The notes: generated by a model not told the origin, from the letters alone. Numbered from the stretch's first letter, positions 33,151-47,045 are shown. The stretch is 64,000 bases of DNA from Aselliscus stoliczkanus (GCA_033961575.1 CM066731.1:64566001-64630000); one strand, 5' to 3'. Made by a program: numbers and translations.

Positions 33151-36100
33151 TACACCATGACCGGAAATTGCCATAAAATTTGAACGCCAAAGTATAAACT
33201 GGCCCACAAAATGGAACTTGGCTTTCAGCACAAGAAATAAGTTCACTTCCCCTAAGAGGGTGAATCCAATACCAGGCCTCCCCTCTACCCTGCTTGCCTG
33301 CCCTACTATAATTAACTATGTCTGCAGATATCTTTCTTCTGCTAAAAATATCCTAGGATATGTTTTATTCCATTTTTATAACGAAGATAACAAGCCCCCA
33401 TAGGACTATAAACCCATGGGACTATAAACTTACTAAACACAAAGTATGATTTGATCTTTATTGTATCATTTACTTTAATTTGTACATTATCTTATACATG
33501 AAAGATAGTCTGTATTTATTCAATGAGCCTTATACCGCTTTCATCATTTTTTTTTTTAACATCACCCCACCATAACTAGGTTGGAACTGCCTTTTGGGTT
33601 CTTGACTTAGAGAGGAACTTGGCACAGCTACCCTAGTCATGTTTGATCCCTGATTGAAGATGTGTTCTAGGATGACTTTGGTATTAAGAAATGAAGGGTC
33701 AGAGCTCTTGAAGCTGACAGAGAAGATTGAGAATTATTGATGAACACGAACATTTTCATGAACTTTAAGAATAAATTTCCCACTCATAGGACACTGTGAA
33801 GTTGCTCAATACTGCATTTTAAATTAGGGACATTCTTAGGCATGTGTAAAATTATTTTGTGTCTGTACAGTTAAATTCTCTATTTTTTTTTACTTGAATG
33901 ACAAGGAGAATCACAGAATTTTAGGGGCAGAATAATATTTTTCAATAAGCTAGTTGAAACCTTTCAATTTGCCAAAGGAAAAAAAAAATTATCACAGAGA
34001 AATAGAGGGACTTCAAGGCCAAAGAGAGCCAGAATTTGAATAACTATGAGGAGAAACTAGAGGGATTCATGGGTCAGAAATGAGAAAGCTCTCAGAGAAA
34101 TGTCCTCGAAATAGTGTTCATTTCCCCTGCTTTTCAATCTCTCCTTCCTAGTTGCCTCACATGCTCACCCATGTAAAGCCTACATTGTGAAGGGTCCTTT
34201 GTAATAGGTGCGGCCATGTGATGAAAATGCCTGGGCTTCCTTTCCTCTTTTCACGCCTTCCTTCCAATTGGAATACAGTCGTGGTTTAAACTGAAAAATG
34301 TTAGAGCAACAGGATAAGAGGGAACAAGGAGCTCTGTTCAGAGGTGCCTACTAACCACAGATTGCCTCCTTTTAGGGACGGTTCCATGAGGAATAATTTT
34401 GTGAAAAGTTTGAGCCACTCTATTGTGGATCTCTTTGTTATTACAGCTGAGCGTATCCCCTAATGCAGTTATCGGGAAAGCTGTGGGGGCAACTAGAACA
34501 TTGACTTTTAGTGGTCAGCAAGACCTTAAATAACTTCTGGCCCATCCACCTACTTGCTGGTTGGTAGATGTGCAGTTAGGCAGTGTTTCCTTGAGTGCCT
34601 GCAGTTCAAGGGAAATATCTCATCAGCTAATTGTCTCCACGTTGAGTTGCCATGTTTTCCTCCACTGAAACGTCATGTTAAAATGTTACAATGAGAGCTG
34701 CACAATAAAATGTCAGCTAGAGAAATGTATGCTTTCATACTACCTGCTCTTCCTCTGAAGCATATTAACTTCTCTTCCAAAATTAACTTATTAATTCTGT
34801 TCTCAGAGCTGTTGGTTCATTCAAACATTGGTTCACAAATAGTTAATGAATAATTACCACAAAGCAGGAACTGTGCCTAATGAATAAGACTACAATATCC
34901 CTATCCTCAGGTTTGATTAAAACAACACAGTCATTAAAAATAATTAAAGTAGCAAGTTGAGGCACCATTATTTAGGAAGCACTGGGCTGTATTGGAGTGT
35001 GAAACAGGAGGACCTAATGTAGTCAGGTGTTGGGAATGCTAAACATTTTGTTTTGAATTTGTTTTCATACAGAATCTGTTGTGGCAGTAAAGTTCTCATT
35101 TTTCCCATTATCTTGGAAAATTAATTAAAATTTTTGAGGGCATGGAAGGAATGTAGACAAGACATCATCTTCCATGGTATGGTGAAAAGAATCATAGCTA
35201 TGGAGAAAAACAGCAAGAGGAGTTCATGCAGCCCTTTACTTGTAGGGCAGGATGGGGAGGAGATGGAGAATAATTGATGCCAAAACCAGAAGTGGAAGAG
35301 GAAGACACACAAAGGACGCTTTAGCCTGTCTACCGACAGAATAATGCCTGGTTTCCAACTGTCCTTTCTATGTTAAATAAGCATAATTATGCAATTCTTT
35401 GAGTGAGTGATTGTTATAAGGTTGTGTTTTAGAGCTATTGGAAAAATTAAATATTATGTGTGTGTGAATGAATCTTAAGCACAACGTAGCCATTATAATA
35501 GAGTAAACTGACTAATTTTATATATTAAAACGATTTCAATAATTTGAATTAACTTAATTCTGAGTTTTATATTCCTAGAAATGAAAAATCAGGGAAGGCA
35601 CTGAGTTAAAATGATATTAAAGGCATATATTGTCTAAATGTTGGTTTGCACTTTTGAACTCTACTTATTATTCCTAAATCAATAATGATAATAATAACAA
35701 TAATAGAAATGGAGAGGGGAGATAAAGGGGAAGCCAGTAGCCCTTCATACTCACTCCTTTTAAATTCGTTACTATATGTGTACTGTAGGACAATCTGTAA
35801 AAATGAAAGAATGAAAAAAAAAAAGAGGATGGTGAAACACAACCCAACATAAGCTTGGGCGGTATCCACTGAAAGGAAAATGCTTTATAATTGATAGAAA
35901 CTATAATGAAATATGTTAATTCATATGCAAGGATTTAAGAGTCAAGGCCCATCTGCGTGAAACAAATATTACCAATAAGATGTTTTCTCACTTGGATCGT
36001 CTAAAGATCAAATAGTGATTTTGACCACATTTCAGAAACATGCCATATGTTAAAAAGTCTCTAATTTCTCAAGGTCAATGGCATGTTATGTAGACATATT

Positions 36101-36559
36101 TTCAGAAAGAATTGAGGTGATACTTTCAGGAAGCTCCTACTGGCTGATTTTTTTATTTATTATTATTTTCAAAGTCTTTTCACTGATTTTTTTGTGGGTT
36201 GTTCCATCTTCTAGCTCAGCCTACTTTAAAATGTGCTGCTGAATCTCTAAAATGACAGTTATTTCATAGTTTCTGATTTTTAAAAGGATACTGATGGGAC
36301 CGTTAGATCCCAGTTCTCATATCAGCCTCTCCCTCCTTTCCTTTCCTTTAAAACATTTCTGGAAGCCTAGGAAATTCACAGCTACTTCTTTGGGGGCACT
36401 TCACAACACAACATAAAAGTACATCACTGCTCATGCAAAGATTGTTATTCATTGTGCAAAAGAGCCTGCTTGTTAAGACGCACGTTTTCTGCAGAAAAAT
36501 GCTATGGTAGGTGGGCCAGGTTCTCTAGTGATGGAAAATATATACCAGCTTACAGTTAT
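33151..36559. other. Repeat-poor intergenic sequence
   Basis: About 3.4 kb in which I recognise no mobile element or gene. 33165-33480 has a composition change and short direct repeats (GGACTATAAACCCATGGGAC) that might be an unlisted LTR. The low repeat load leads into the regulatory-looking block that follows. Confidence 0.35.
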
Positions 36560-38750
36560 GAGTCCAAAGGCCCAATTTACTAAAAATTAGCGATCCATCA
36601 GATTGATGGGCATAAAGCAATCTGCGCTGTTGGCGCCTCGAAATTTCTTGCATCAGTCACCAGATCATGATTTACTAATAGGGTTTCAGGGCTTGCAAAA
36701 TAGCACAACTCTAACCACTTATTAATATTTAATCTGGCATTTTAAGTGCGCCTAACAAAAGACCCCAGCGCTGCTGACAGAACCCTAAATTGTGAATTTC
36801 TTGAAAGGGAATTGAACAGGTCCACAGTGATTTCGTGGAAAAGAGAAAAAAGGAAAATGAATGGGTTCCAACATTTCTTACATAGACCTCGTAAGCCAGG
36901 GCTCCCATTTTTCTTAAAAAGTATTTATCATGCATTTCAGATGCTTTATTAGAGAATCACAAGGCCGTTGCTGGCAGCTGGCTGCACAATCCACAATTAG
37001 GTGACAGTAGATGCATTTTGGCTAATAAATTTTATATTAGACAATTTGCTCCTAAAATAATTCATTGACACTTCTAAAATGTTGCTAAATGAGAGAAGAT
37101 CTGGCCTATAAATCACTTGAATCACCTTATTACATGCTTTTAAGCAACTGTATCTGTTCTGAAGGTATAAATTGAAGGAGGTACTCAGCAGGCTTTCCTA
37201 TGAAACCCTGTTTTCAGGGTTTGGGATGGGATGACCGGTAATGCCAAATTCCAGAGCCATCCAGACCCACTTCAAATGACAGGGGCTGACTTTACCTGAT
37301 GGTGCTATTGAATACGTATAATTACTATATCTAATCTATATGATGAGCATATGAAATAGATGTTGAATTGCTTCCATTTGTGACAAATAATATACCATAA
37401 CATATGAAAGATGTTCCTGCAATAACAGGATGCCATCTATAATAACAGGATGTTTATTACTATACAAATCAGTGTTATAAATGATGTTCCTTATCTATGG
37501 AACAAAACACAAAAGACAACTTATTAGCAAAAGATAAATTGCTTAGCGAGATCTCAATGAGATGCTAGGTTTGTCAAAAAAAATAATAATAAGAGCTTTT
37601 TATTTGCACAGACCACCGCCTTTATAATCCATTTAAAATAATATACTTGCCACTAGGTGGCTATTTCTGATCAGATCATTTTACCATTTTAATTACATTT
37701 TTAATATCCTGGCTGCATAAACAAAGATAAATTACAAGCCCTGCACAATCTGGCTGCTAGCTCAGGCATAGTCAGTAATAATATCAGCTTTTGTTTGTGC
37801 CTCGTCTAATTAGATTCTGAAATCTCGGCTTTGTCAATCAATAATTTTAATTTTAGAATCGCCTTTTGATCTCGCATTTCATGTTTGTTTGGGAAAATGA
37901 TCAGTAGGACAAAGCTGATAATTTATGCAGAAACAATCTCTCAGCAAAGCGACACTGTGCACATTCCTCCCCATCAACAGAAGCCTGCAGACTAAGCTTG
38001 ACACGAGCCTAATTAGCATGCAGATATGTGTCGCCTCATTGGCAATTCAAATTGCTTTTTTTATAATGTACCTCAAATTGTGCTACTCAAACATTGTATT
38101 TGATTTCCAAAGCCCCCTGGGCATCCCATAATGTCTGCCTTCATCCTGGGTACAGAGTCGTTATTGAACAATCTGCTGAGACGGGCTGTCTTTTCGAAAA
38201 CACCCAAACATCGTGTTTCTGGGACCAGCTTTTCTTCTTGGCAGGGAGCAACTTGTTCTGTCTGCGGAAATCCTTGTGCCCATTTGTAGGTTGAGCGATG
38301 CTATGTGACCTCGTGAGTCGCTTCTCCCACGCGGTTGGTCTACAGAGGGCTGCCCTCCTGTGCCAGTCATTTTGCAAGTGGGGGCGGCTGTCTGGGGCGC
38401 AGCCATTAATATGCGGCATGTAGCTACATCTCTGAATACCAGTCTTCCATTCTTCATTAAACAAAAATGGCTGGGTTACGAGAATTGTCTTCCCTTTCTC
38501 CCACACACACACGCATACCCCATCACAGTTGCTTTCTCGGGCACACATCCATGCACACAGCTTTCTCCCACACCCACACACCCACCCAAGACACCCAGAG
38601 CATGTCACTGTCAGGATTGAGTTGTGTGTGAAAGTTGTCTGCTGCACACATGACAAATAGGGAGATTCCAGTGTACACTGGGGCTTTTTTCCTTTTTTTT
38701 TTTTTTTGTCATGCAGCAACAAGTGGCAGAATCAATGGTGTACAGTTATT
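36560..38750. promoter_or_regulatory. Candidate conserved non-coding / enhancer block
   Basis: About 2.2 kb free of recognisable mobile elements in a window that is otherwise full of them. It is AT-rich but complex, with clustered homeodomain-like words: CTAATTAG at 37806-37813 and 38009-38016, TCAATCAATAATTTTA near 37834-37849, and ACAAAGATAAATTAC near 37721. An exact CTCF core lies at 37650-37661. Such texture is typical of developmental enhancers in gene deserts. Conservation cannot be seen from one sequence, so this is an inference; no coding exon is supported here. Confidence 0.4.
37650..37661 (+). promoter_or_regulatory. CTCF core motif
   Basis: CCACTAGGTGGC matches the CTCF core CCASYAGRKGGC at all twelve positions. 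Occupancy and the flanking upstream motif are untested. Confidence 0.55.
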
Positions 38751-41300
38751 CAGCAATGTAATTCATTTCACTGGCTTTGGCTCCTAGCCAGATCCGCCAT
38801 CTGTCTCTAGCTCTCCCTCTCCCCCTCTCTCCCTCTCCTTCTCTTTCGCTTGAATTTGTCCTACATTTCGTAATAGTACGTGCCTGCCATCCTTATCCTA
38901 TGCCAGAGGTACACCACCACTCTCACCCCCATTCCGGCGTGGACTTCTCTGAGTTCACTGGCACTTGGGGATATTCCATTTCAGTGCCATGGAGGAAAAG
39001 CGTAAGCAAAAAAGCAAAAAGGATTAATACAGAGATATATGTAATAGAAATAATGTTCTGGTATCCAACTGCTCCTGCTTCAGCCTTTTTATCCGAAGCC
39101 TTGAGATGGATTTGCCTCGTCCAGGAACTTTTCCTGCTTCGTTAGAGCTTCTTCGTTTTCTTTCGCAGATGCTGGCACTCCACACCAGTGCACGGCTCCA
39201 TGGAATGCAAGCCTGCTCGTTGGACACTGGCAGAGCTCGACCACCCAACACCCTCCTGCCCTGGAAATCGGGGGGACTCCTCCAGGATCTTATGCGTGCT
39301 TGCTGTTTGAAGCTGCAGAAAAGTGAATAATCAATTAAGTATTGATTTCTTGTACGATTTGGTAAATTTCAAAGGCAAGACAAAGAGGATGGCTTAAGGA
39401 AACACTGCAGGGACTTGGCGTAAATTAGACGACTCACGGAAGCGCAGAATAAAATAACACCTCAACTGAAGATTTCCTTGGAAGAATTAGCACTAGCTAT
39501 GGGAAGACAATGGTGGATTTAATCAAAAGAGCAGGCATGTACGATTTTTACCCGTGAACCAGAAAAAGGAGCTAATTATAACCACCTTTTTAATGGAGCT
39601 AATTTGACTGAATGGATGCAAATGTGCTTTATTTATGGATGAAGAAGCAAGCCTTACTGTAATGATCTTGGGATCATCGTATCTGCTCAGCTTTGCAGCC
39701 CTTGCTACCTTCAGTACAATTTTATTTCCAGAGAAGGTATTTATGTGTAAACAACAGCTACCCATGCAAAAGATTCATCGGAACAATATTCTATGGATAT
39801 AATCATAATTTTGCAGCCTCTCAGGATTTCCCCTAACTTGGGGGTTTTGCAACCTTTGCATGCAATGGGTTATGGTAAACAATAAATGAATGATGTTACA
39901 CTGTTGTGATTTTTTTCCATGTGTAGTTTATTCGCTTTAGACTTCTTAACATGTTGATTCAGAATTATTTGGCAATTAATCCATAATGAAAGGGAGGAAA
40001 TTGTTGGGTGGGGTTTTTAAAAATGCTTTTGCAATCTTCTTAGAGATTGGAATGTGTAGGTCCCACCAGCCCATGAGTTCTATAATTATAAAAGAATGGT
40101 AAAAATTTTTGACAATTTGAAGAATTGGTTTCATAATGGGAACAATGTGTTATAATCAGGAAAAAGGGGGATTGTTATGTTTTTCTCTCTGGGTAGAATG
40201 TTCTTGAATGGTTAACTCCTCTGTTGCTGATGAGAAATAAACACCTTATAACTGGCAAGAAGGAGGGGTTGTAATGACAGTGCTTTGTTCCTAAGCATCC
40301 TCACATTTCAGGCTAAAGTGCATGTTAAACCTTTCCTTCGACTTCCATTATTTTCTTTCTCTGTTTCCCTTCTTCTCATCATTTTTTTTTTTTTTGCTGT
40401 CTTACAATCTACGTTCCCTGAGCAACCATAGGAACCAAGTTACATTAAGCTTCAACACAAAGACCTTGTAAGAATAATGAGTCCTCATTTGCATCGACAT
40501 TTGTATTCAGATTTGCCAGGCTATAAACTTGGCAGATCAAGCGGAATATTAAGTAGAGGCTTCCATGGTAAATTGTGGCTCTTGAAATTGCTAAGCTCCC
40601 CCGCCCCCTTCTTTTTCTCTCTATCTGTGGTGGCAGGTGAAGTCTCACAACTACGCTTCTTAAGAAGTGTATTGCCCTCTTCATCTCTCAGCATATGATG
40701 TCAGTTTCAAGCACAAGAGGGGAAAAGCCAGTAGTAGGTATTCAAGCTGAGGGTACCCTATGACATGTGACTCTAAAGCTGGAAACCATGAGAGAGGCAC
40801 CTGTAGGCGATGGAACGGTGTGGGAAAATGAATGATCCTGTATGGGCTGAGGTTTGGTTTTTCTGGTATATTCAAAGTATATTAACCTCATCAAAGTTCA
40901 TACTCATTTCTTAGAGTTCGCAAAGATGGTAAGAGGATAAATGTAACTCTTTACTCACAAAATAATTCAATGAGGTCATTCTGAGTCATTGTCACTGGTC
41001 TACTCATGCCCGTTCTTGAAATATTTAAAATGCCTTCTTTTAATAAGTCACTGTGGATTCTCTGATTCAATCCTTTGCTTTGCTTGATTCGGAAATGGCA
41101 AAATAGGAATAATTATAGTTACTTCTGTGTCCATTCAGAATTAGGACCTGTAAGCATCGTATCAACATTGCAGTAAACAATGGGGTGAAAACCATAGACT
41201 TTAATTTCCATGTTCCGTCCTGTCCATGCGATGCCAGACAAAGGAGTAACTGGAAACATTTGTGCATGACTTAGTTTGGCAGCCATTAACCCAGTGCCTC
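38751..41300. other. Repeat-poor sequence, possible regulatory or non-coding RNA DNA
   Basis: No mobile element recognised. A CT-rich low-complexity tract lies at 38806-38850. A splice-acceptor-like pyrimidine tract ends in TTTCGCAG at 39161-39168. An octamer ATTTGCAT is at 40487-40494. No coding frame here has family resemblance. Confidence 0.35.
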
Positions 41301-42112
41301 AGAATCTTGTCAACAGAGCCTAAATCTATGACCCAGTAACAAGTCCTCACTTCTTGCCATCTTTTTTTTTTCCTCTCAAGAATCCTTTACTAGTAGGGAG
41401 TTATAAATGGTATTAGCAGATCAGCCTTGTAATGAACTTACAATGGGCATCATAACAGTGGCTTTCCTTTTCCATTTGTTTCTTTCATTTAAATAATGTA
41501 AATGATGAATTGCAGACCGGGTCTACTAGGGACATTCCTTTATGATGTATCATAAGGAGTTGTGAACTTTTAGTAACTACTGTAAGCAACTGACATAAGT
41601 AACTCTTACTTTAGTTTGAGGTCGAGTTTAATTGTGGTGGAAAAGTGAGAGGATGTTTCAAGAAAGATGCTGGATTTTGTTTTTAAATAACATATACTGG
41701 TAAATATTTAGATTAAGGAAAATAGTTTATAAGCTTTCAAAACTTGTAAAAATATTTGGAAGACTCTTACCAAAAAAACATGTATATTAGAATGATTTCT
41801 ACTAATATGTCACAATGCAGTATATTCTAAAGTAGACATTAGATATTCTTAATACTGAATAATTGGTCTTGAGACTCTAAACAGTAAAATGTAAGTCATG
41901 ACTTTTTGAGAATTACATCTCTGCATTCCACAGTCTCATCCTTTTTAAGGGAAATAAACTATTAGATAATTTGACACCGGCCAAAAGTATACTGAAAAAC
42001 AAGAGTATTGTCATTATCTGACAAAATGTAACTTCTATATCTACTCTTTAATGTGAAAAAGGTGGAAGCATGATGACTATCATAATGTCACCTTGAGCTA
42101 GAGCAGGCAGCG
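41301..42112. other. Intergenic, no recognised feature
   Basis: Nothing assignable in about 0.8 kb. Confidence 0.4.
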
Positions 42113-42122
42113 ATAAACATTT

Positions 42123-42194
42123 GTTTTGTTTTGTTTTTGAGGGCAGTGACACTGGCCCTCATATGTGGGACCGAACCAGGGCCACTGGCTTCCC
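42123..42194 (-). mobile_element. 5'-truncated short SINE, minus strand
   Basis: A TTTTG-rich tail, then GAGGGCAGTGACACTGGCCC and a partial head that stops at GCCACTGGCTTCCC. Flanked by ATAAACATTT at 42113-42122 and 42195-42204, so the truncation occurred at insertion and not later. Confidence 0.8.
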
Positions 42195-42204
42195 ATAAAC
42201 ATTT

Positions 42205-43575
42205 TAAAACAATATTTTTCCTAAGAGGCCTTCATGATAACACCCTACAGTGAAGTAGATCCATCAACTTTATAACACAATGCAAGCAAAGGTAAGAGGC
42301 TGGGCAAAGACACCAGTGTATCTCCTTAAACATACTTGCTATGTATCTGAAATTCAAGTTAATAGACTTCCGATGCTATTTTTAGCAATGTGAGTTTTAG
42401 GGAGAGGGGGAGGTTATGTTTTGACCCCCTTTCCATAGAAAAACTAAAAATCCATTTGATTGTATTCAAAAATGCATTTGGTTTATATTCAAATAAGACT
42501 GAGAAAGGGAGAAATTTATATTTATACGTTTCTTCAACACTGCCCATCAATTTAAAACTGTCTTCTTTAATAAATGCTAATGATTTGGTTGATTACATTT
42601 GTGCATGTACTTACCATGCAGTTTTGGGAATCAGCGGCTGATGAATCTTATCAGGAAGAGAAATTACAGCATTAGCTCATTTGCCTTCTAAACAGCAGGA
42701 GTGAGAATTCTATCCAAAGTTATGTTGGTGATATTGTTTGACCATCCACATGGAAAAGTATGTACTGTTTCTTCCCTGCCTTCCCAGCGTTTCTTAGGCC
42801 AGGCTCACACTCACTAGGGGTACTGTCTCTTCTTTCTAGGAGTACAGGTGGGTGTATATTCTAAACCAGAAAATCAGAACCAAAACCAAAAGCAAATTAA
42901 AACACATATGTAAATTGAAGTCCCTTAGCCAAATTTGAGAAGGGAGCAAGTGGAGTTGTACAGCTTTTAGCTCTTTTTCCCCTTCAGTAGAAAAATAGCA
43001 AAATGACGTGGGCTCAGAGCAATTTCACTCTTTCCGTTTCTGTTTCCATTAGAGGACTTTTTTACTAACTGGTAAAAATGAACATTACTGTGGGGTCCCC
43101 CCTACCTCCATAACTTATGTAGCCACTGTTATACTAACGGGCAACGTTGATTGGCATAGGACAACGCCCAAAGCCCAAGACTGGGCACCCACCCCTGGTC
43201 GTCCCTGTCTTGTACAGAGGAGCAGAGCTGTGCATGTGTTATTCTGAGAAATTGCGGTTCACTGAATTTAGCATTTAGCATCAACATGTGTCGTGGGTCT
43301 CTTGTAGTAGATTGGCTGAGGGCTCTGCCTTGTGTATGAGGTACACAGCGTTGGGAGACTGAGGGCACATCACAGAGCACACATGTGTAGGTGCCTCGAC
43401 CTTCCAACTCAGCTCAAGGTTTTCACTTCTACCTGAGAGGAAAACAGTCAGCAGCACAGTCTCAATTGTATTTCCTTCATCTTCTTCTAGCAAATAATGC
43501 AGGGCACTTTTCTAGAATCATAGACACAGACCTAGATACAGAGATGCATCTTTCTATAGTTAAGAGGAAAGGTTT

Positions 43576-43576
<1 letters not shown>
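42205..43576. other. Intergenic, no recognised feature
   Basis: About 1.4 kb; overlapping chance reading frames at 43129-43582 on both strands show no family resemblance. Confidence 0.4.
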
Positions 43577-43616
<40 letters not shown>

Positions 43617-43617
43617 G
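43577..43617. repeat. (GATA)n microsatellite
   Basis: Ten AGAT/GATA units, nearly pure. Confidence 0.96.
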
Positions 43618-45513
43618 ATAGAGATATGTGTATAGTATGTAAGATATGTATCACTTTCCTCTGATTTTAAAGTAAATGCATCATTGTTGCTTAGGGAAAT
43701 AATAATAGTTCAATAACCACAAACTCAGTTAAGAATGGAAAGTGTGTGCGTACATATACGACATATGTTTTGTGTACATATACACAGCAAAAATAGGTTT
43801 TGATAGTGAGAATGGATAATGAAGGTATATAGAGGTCATGAAATTAAGAAATAGGAGAAGATAGAAAACAACCCAAATAAATGTGGAGGATGAATGAAAA
43901 ATTACTCTCACCTATAGGATCATTTGGTGGCCTCTATACTTAATTAAAAACCTGGATTTAATTTTTATATCTATATACTTGGTCTGCTCCTTTTATAGCT
44001 GATTCATAGTCGAGGCCATTCTCAGAGCAAATAGAGAACATTACTAATATTTCATTGATTTTTGAGCTTATTTGGGGGATTTTGTTTTAATCATGAGATG
44101 ATACATGATACTTTGTGATGATTAAAATGACATAAGTGAATTAAATCAATTTGCATTTAATTACCTGCCTTAAGAGCTCCTTTTCATACTATGATGGGTA
44201 CTTACCAATGAACTGGAGTGAGATTTTACACAAATGTTACCTTCTATATGTTACCAAATGTTAATGTAAAACATTTTAAACAATAATGTAAACAGTCTTT
44301 TTTATAATACCCCTGGATCTGACTTACTGAAACTTTGCTAAGCATAACAACACTCACATAGGTAACCTTAAGGAAACAGCTAAAAATTGCTATTTTTATT
44401 TCAGATTTTTTTTTCAAGTTAAACTACAGATATTCTTTCCTGACTATTTCAGGTATAAGGTCAAATATCTCTCCTATTTGACTCCCCACAATAACTCACT
44501 AAATCCAGTTCCATAAAATAATCCTGGGTTTGCTTTGCTCTCACCTGTTGGATATTTCAATGTCAGTAGGCAACCCTCAGTTTCAGGACCCAATTTAAGA
44601 TTGACTCCCTCTCAGAAAACAAATTCCTTAATTTTCTTATTCTGATTAACCTCTAAGATAGTAAACTGGGTGAGTCAGTTATGATTTCAGGGGTGTGTGC
44701 CCTAAATTTTAAAATGCCATGCAGCCACCTTCATCGTTTCCTTGGGGTTGCTACAGACTCCCCTTGTTTCTACAGTTAGCATTACTGGGCTGGCTCAGTG
44801 TTACATCTTTGACCAATACCTGTGCTCTTCACTCTTACCCACCCCCCCAAATGAATTCACCATTTCCTTCTTCACAACACTATTTATTGTTTAGAAGATT
44901 ATTTCACACTGCCCTTTCATCTCCTATTCTTCTCACTGTGATACATGCTTAAAAGCATCTTTTTTGACTGTAAAAATCCTACCCCTTTCATGAAGCTTTT
45001 ACCAATCTAGTGGACAGATAGAAGGTGACACTATTTCCTCCATTTTCAAACAGCAAAACTTACAGCAACCATGAGTTACATGTCCGTGATACATTTATTT
45101 ATTCATTTGCATCTCCCAGGACATTATGAGAACTGTGAGATACTCATAGCTGTCAATCAGAATACCCCCATGTGAATATCTATGTCCATTTAGTTATTGT
45201 TCCAACCAACATGGATTCATTGAGGTCCTAGTTTGTGTCATGCTCTTTTGTGGAAACTATATGACTATGAAGATGAATTAGATAGATGGAGTACACAAAC
45301 TCTTAAAGTAGCAAGCAATGGGAAAATCTGTCTGGGGAGATACACAAAAACTTGCAGTCAGGCATCCTGTCCATTCTTCTGTATATATAAAGGGCCTTTT
45401 GGGATTCAAATTACAATTTGAAATGTTTCCTAAGTAGGGTATGAACTTCCCATTCCAGTTTGGTTGGGTAATCATATAGTAGCTCAAACATCCTTAGCAA
45501 TGACAGCTAACAA
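43618..45513. other. Intergenic, no recognised feature
   Basis: About 1.9 kb of unassigned AT-rich sequence. Confidence 0.4.
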
Positions 45514-46701
45514 CAGATGTTCCAAACCTTTTTGATCTCAGAACCACTTTACACTATTAAAAATTACCACGGTGACAACAGCTTTTATTTATGTCTGTTA
45601 TACATATTGATAGTTACCCTATTAGAATGTAAAATAGAAATTATATTTCTAACTGACTTATTCATTGGTTAAAAGTAACAACTACAAATCTATTCATTGT
45701 CAGCCTAAATAACATGCTACACTAAGATAATCATATTTCCCCAAATTTAAAAAAAGCAAGAAAAATGGCATTTTGTTATTCTTTTATAAGTGTCTTTAAT
45801 ATGTGGCTTAACACAATATACTGAATTTTCATTTTTGCCTTTACATTTAGTCTTGCAATATGCTATTTGGGTTGAGGATCTGAGAAAAATCAACCTTCTC
45901 ACAAATCTGTAACTGAAAAAGAGCACATTTTAGTAGCCTTTTCATGTAATTGTGGATATTTTTCTTTGATATACACACCAAATGTCGACAAGTAAGAGTT
46001 GCTTTAAAGTTTGTTGCAATGTGGAATCTAAAACCATATCAGTGAACGTTCTCATTCTTTTTTATGTTAAAATTATTTATCTTGCATTCTTAATAGTTAA
46101 ACATTTTGCAAAATTCTAATTTTTTTGAAAGCTAAAATTTTATCAAGAACAAATCCTAACATTGTTTTTCTTAGTGTTACAGATTCAGTCTATTTTACAG
46201 TAGATATCTTTCTAGACCCAGTCTGAATAATGATTGTTCGTAAGCCCTAAAAAATGGGGCTACTGAAGCTCAAACTCAGACTCCATCACATTTGTGCTTT
46301 ACCTCTAGATAGCCATTCTAATTTGTACTTCAGTATGCAGCAGATATTCTATATGGGTGCTTCCCATTGTTGTTCCATAGAGAGAGTTTAAAAAGACATG
46401 TAAATAATAGGGGATATTTAATGAAAACAATTGTTTTATCAAGGATCAAGGACTTTTTTTGTTTGTTTAGTTCAAGTGTATGACCCTGAAGAATATAATA
46501 AGACTTTCACTATAGTTTGGTGCTGCTTGATCCATGTTAAGTCAGGGCTGCTGAGTCTTTAGCATTGGGTGCAAATATTTACCTACATGAAAAAATAAAA
46601 TAGTAAAGGTATTATTATAAAAATAGTGTTGACTTCAAGGACTCCCTGAAAGTATACTCATCATTTTTCAGAGGTCTGGGGGCATGCTTTGCAAACCACT
46701 G
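45514..46701 (+). mobile_element. hAT-type (Charlie-like) DNA transposon fossil
   Basis: The left end reads CAGATGTTCCAAACCTTTTT and the right end, reversed, starts CAGTGGTTTGCAAAGC, a degenerate pair of hAT-Charlie terminal repeats. Internal words such as ATTGTGGATATTTTTCTTTG, AAATGTCGACAAGTAAGAG and GTTGCAATGTGGAATCTAAA match a common mammalian repeat of this type from memory. An 8-bp target duplication is not preserved. No transposase frame. Family call moderate. Confidence 0.5.
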
Positions 46702-46879
46702 ACCTCAAAGAATCTAAAACAGAGTTGTAGACTTCATTAATCAATATCTGATATTCAGTATCATCTAAGGATTGACTAGGATTCACTTACTACCTACAAG
46801 AGCAACACCTAACTTTTCCAAATTGCTTTGAAAATCATAGATAGATAGATATTATATAATTCTATATATATAAATATAT

Positions 46880-47045
46880 ATATATAATTCTGTTTAATCC
46901 TTTCAATAAGCTATTATTATATTTTAAAAGAGAAAATTACGGCTTCATTCCATGACTTTTCCAAGGTCACAAGACTTATAATGACAGAATCCAGGTTTAT
47001 ATCCAGGTTTTATGCAGCCCAGAGTTCTCATTTTACCATAGCTGT
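46880..47045 (-). repeat. MIR SINE, minus strand
   Basis: TTTAATCCTTTCAATAAGCT, AAAGAGAAAATTACGGCTT, CCAAGGTCACAAGACTTATA and CAGAATCCAGGTTTATATC follow the antisense MIR order. An impure ATAG/TATA repeat lies just upstream (46837-46885). Confidence 0.65.

Noticed and set aside
38141..38722. A 193-codon minus-strand frame in the repeat-free island
   Set aside because: Starts at a poly-Lys run from a poly-T tract, crosses CA-rich low-complexity DNA, and has no recognisable domain. A conserved non-coding block is the simpler reading.
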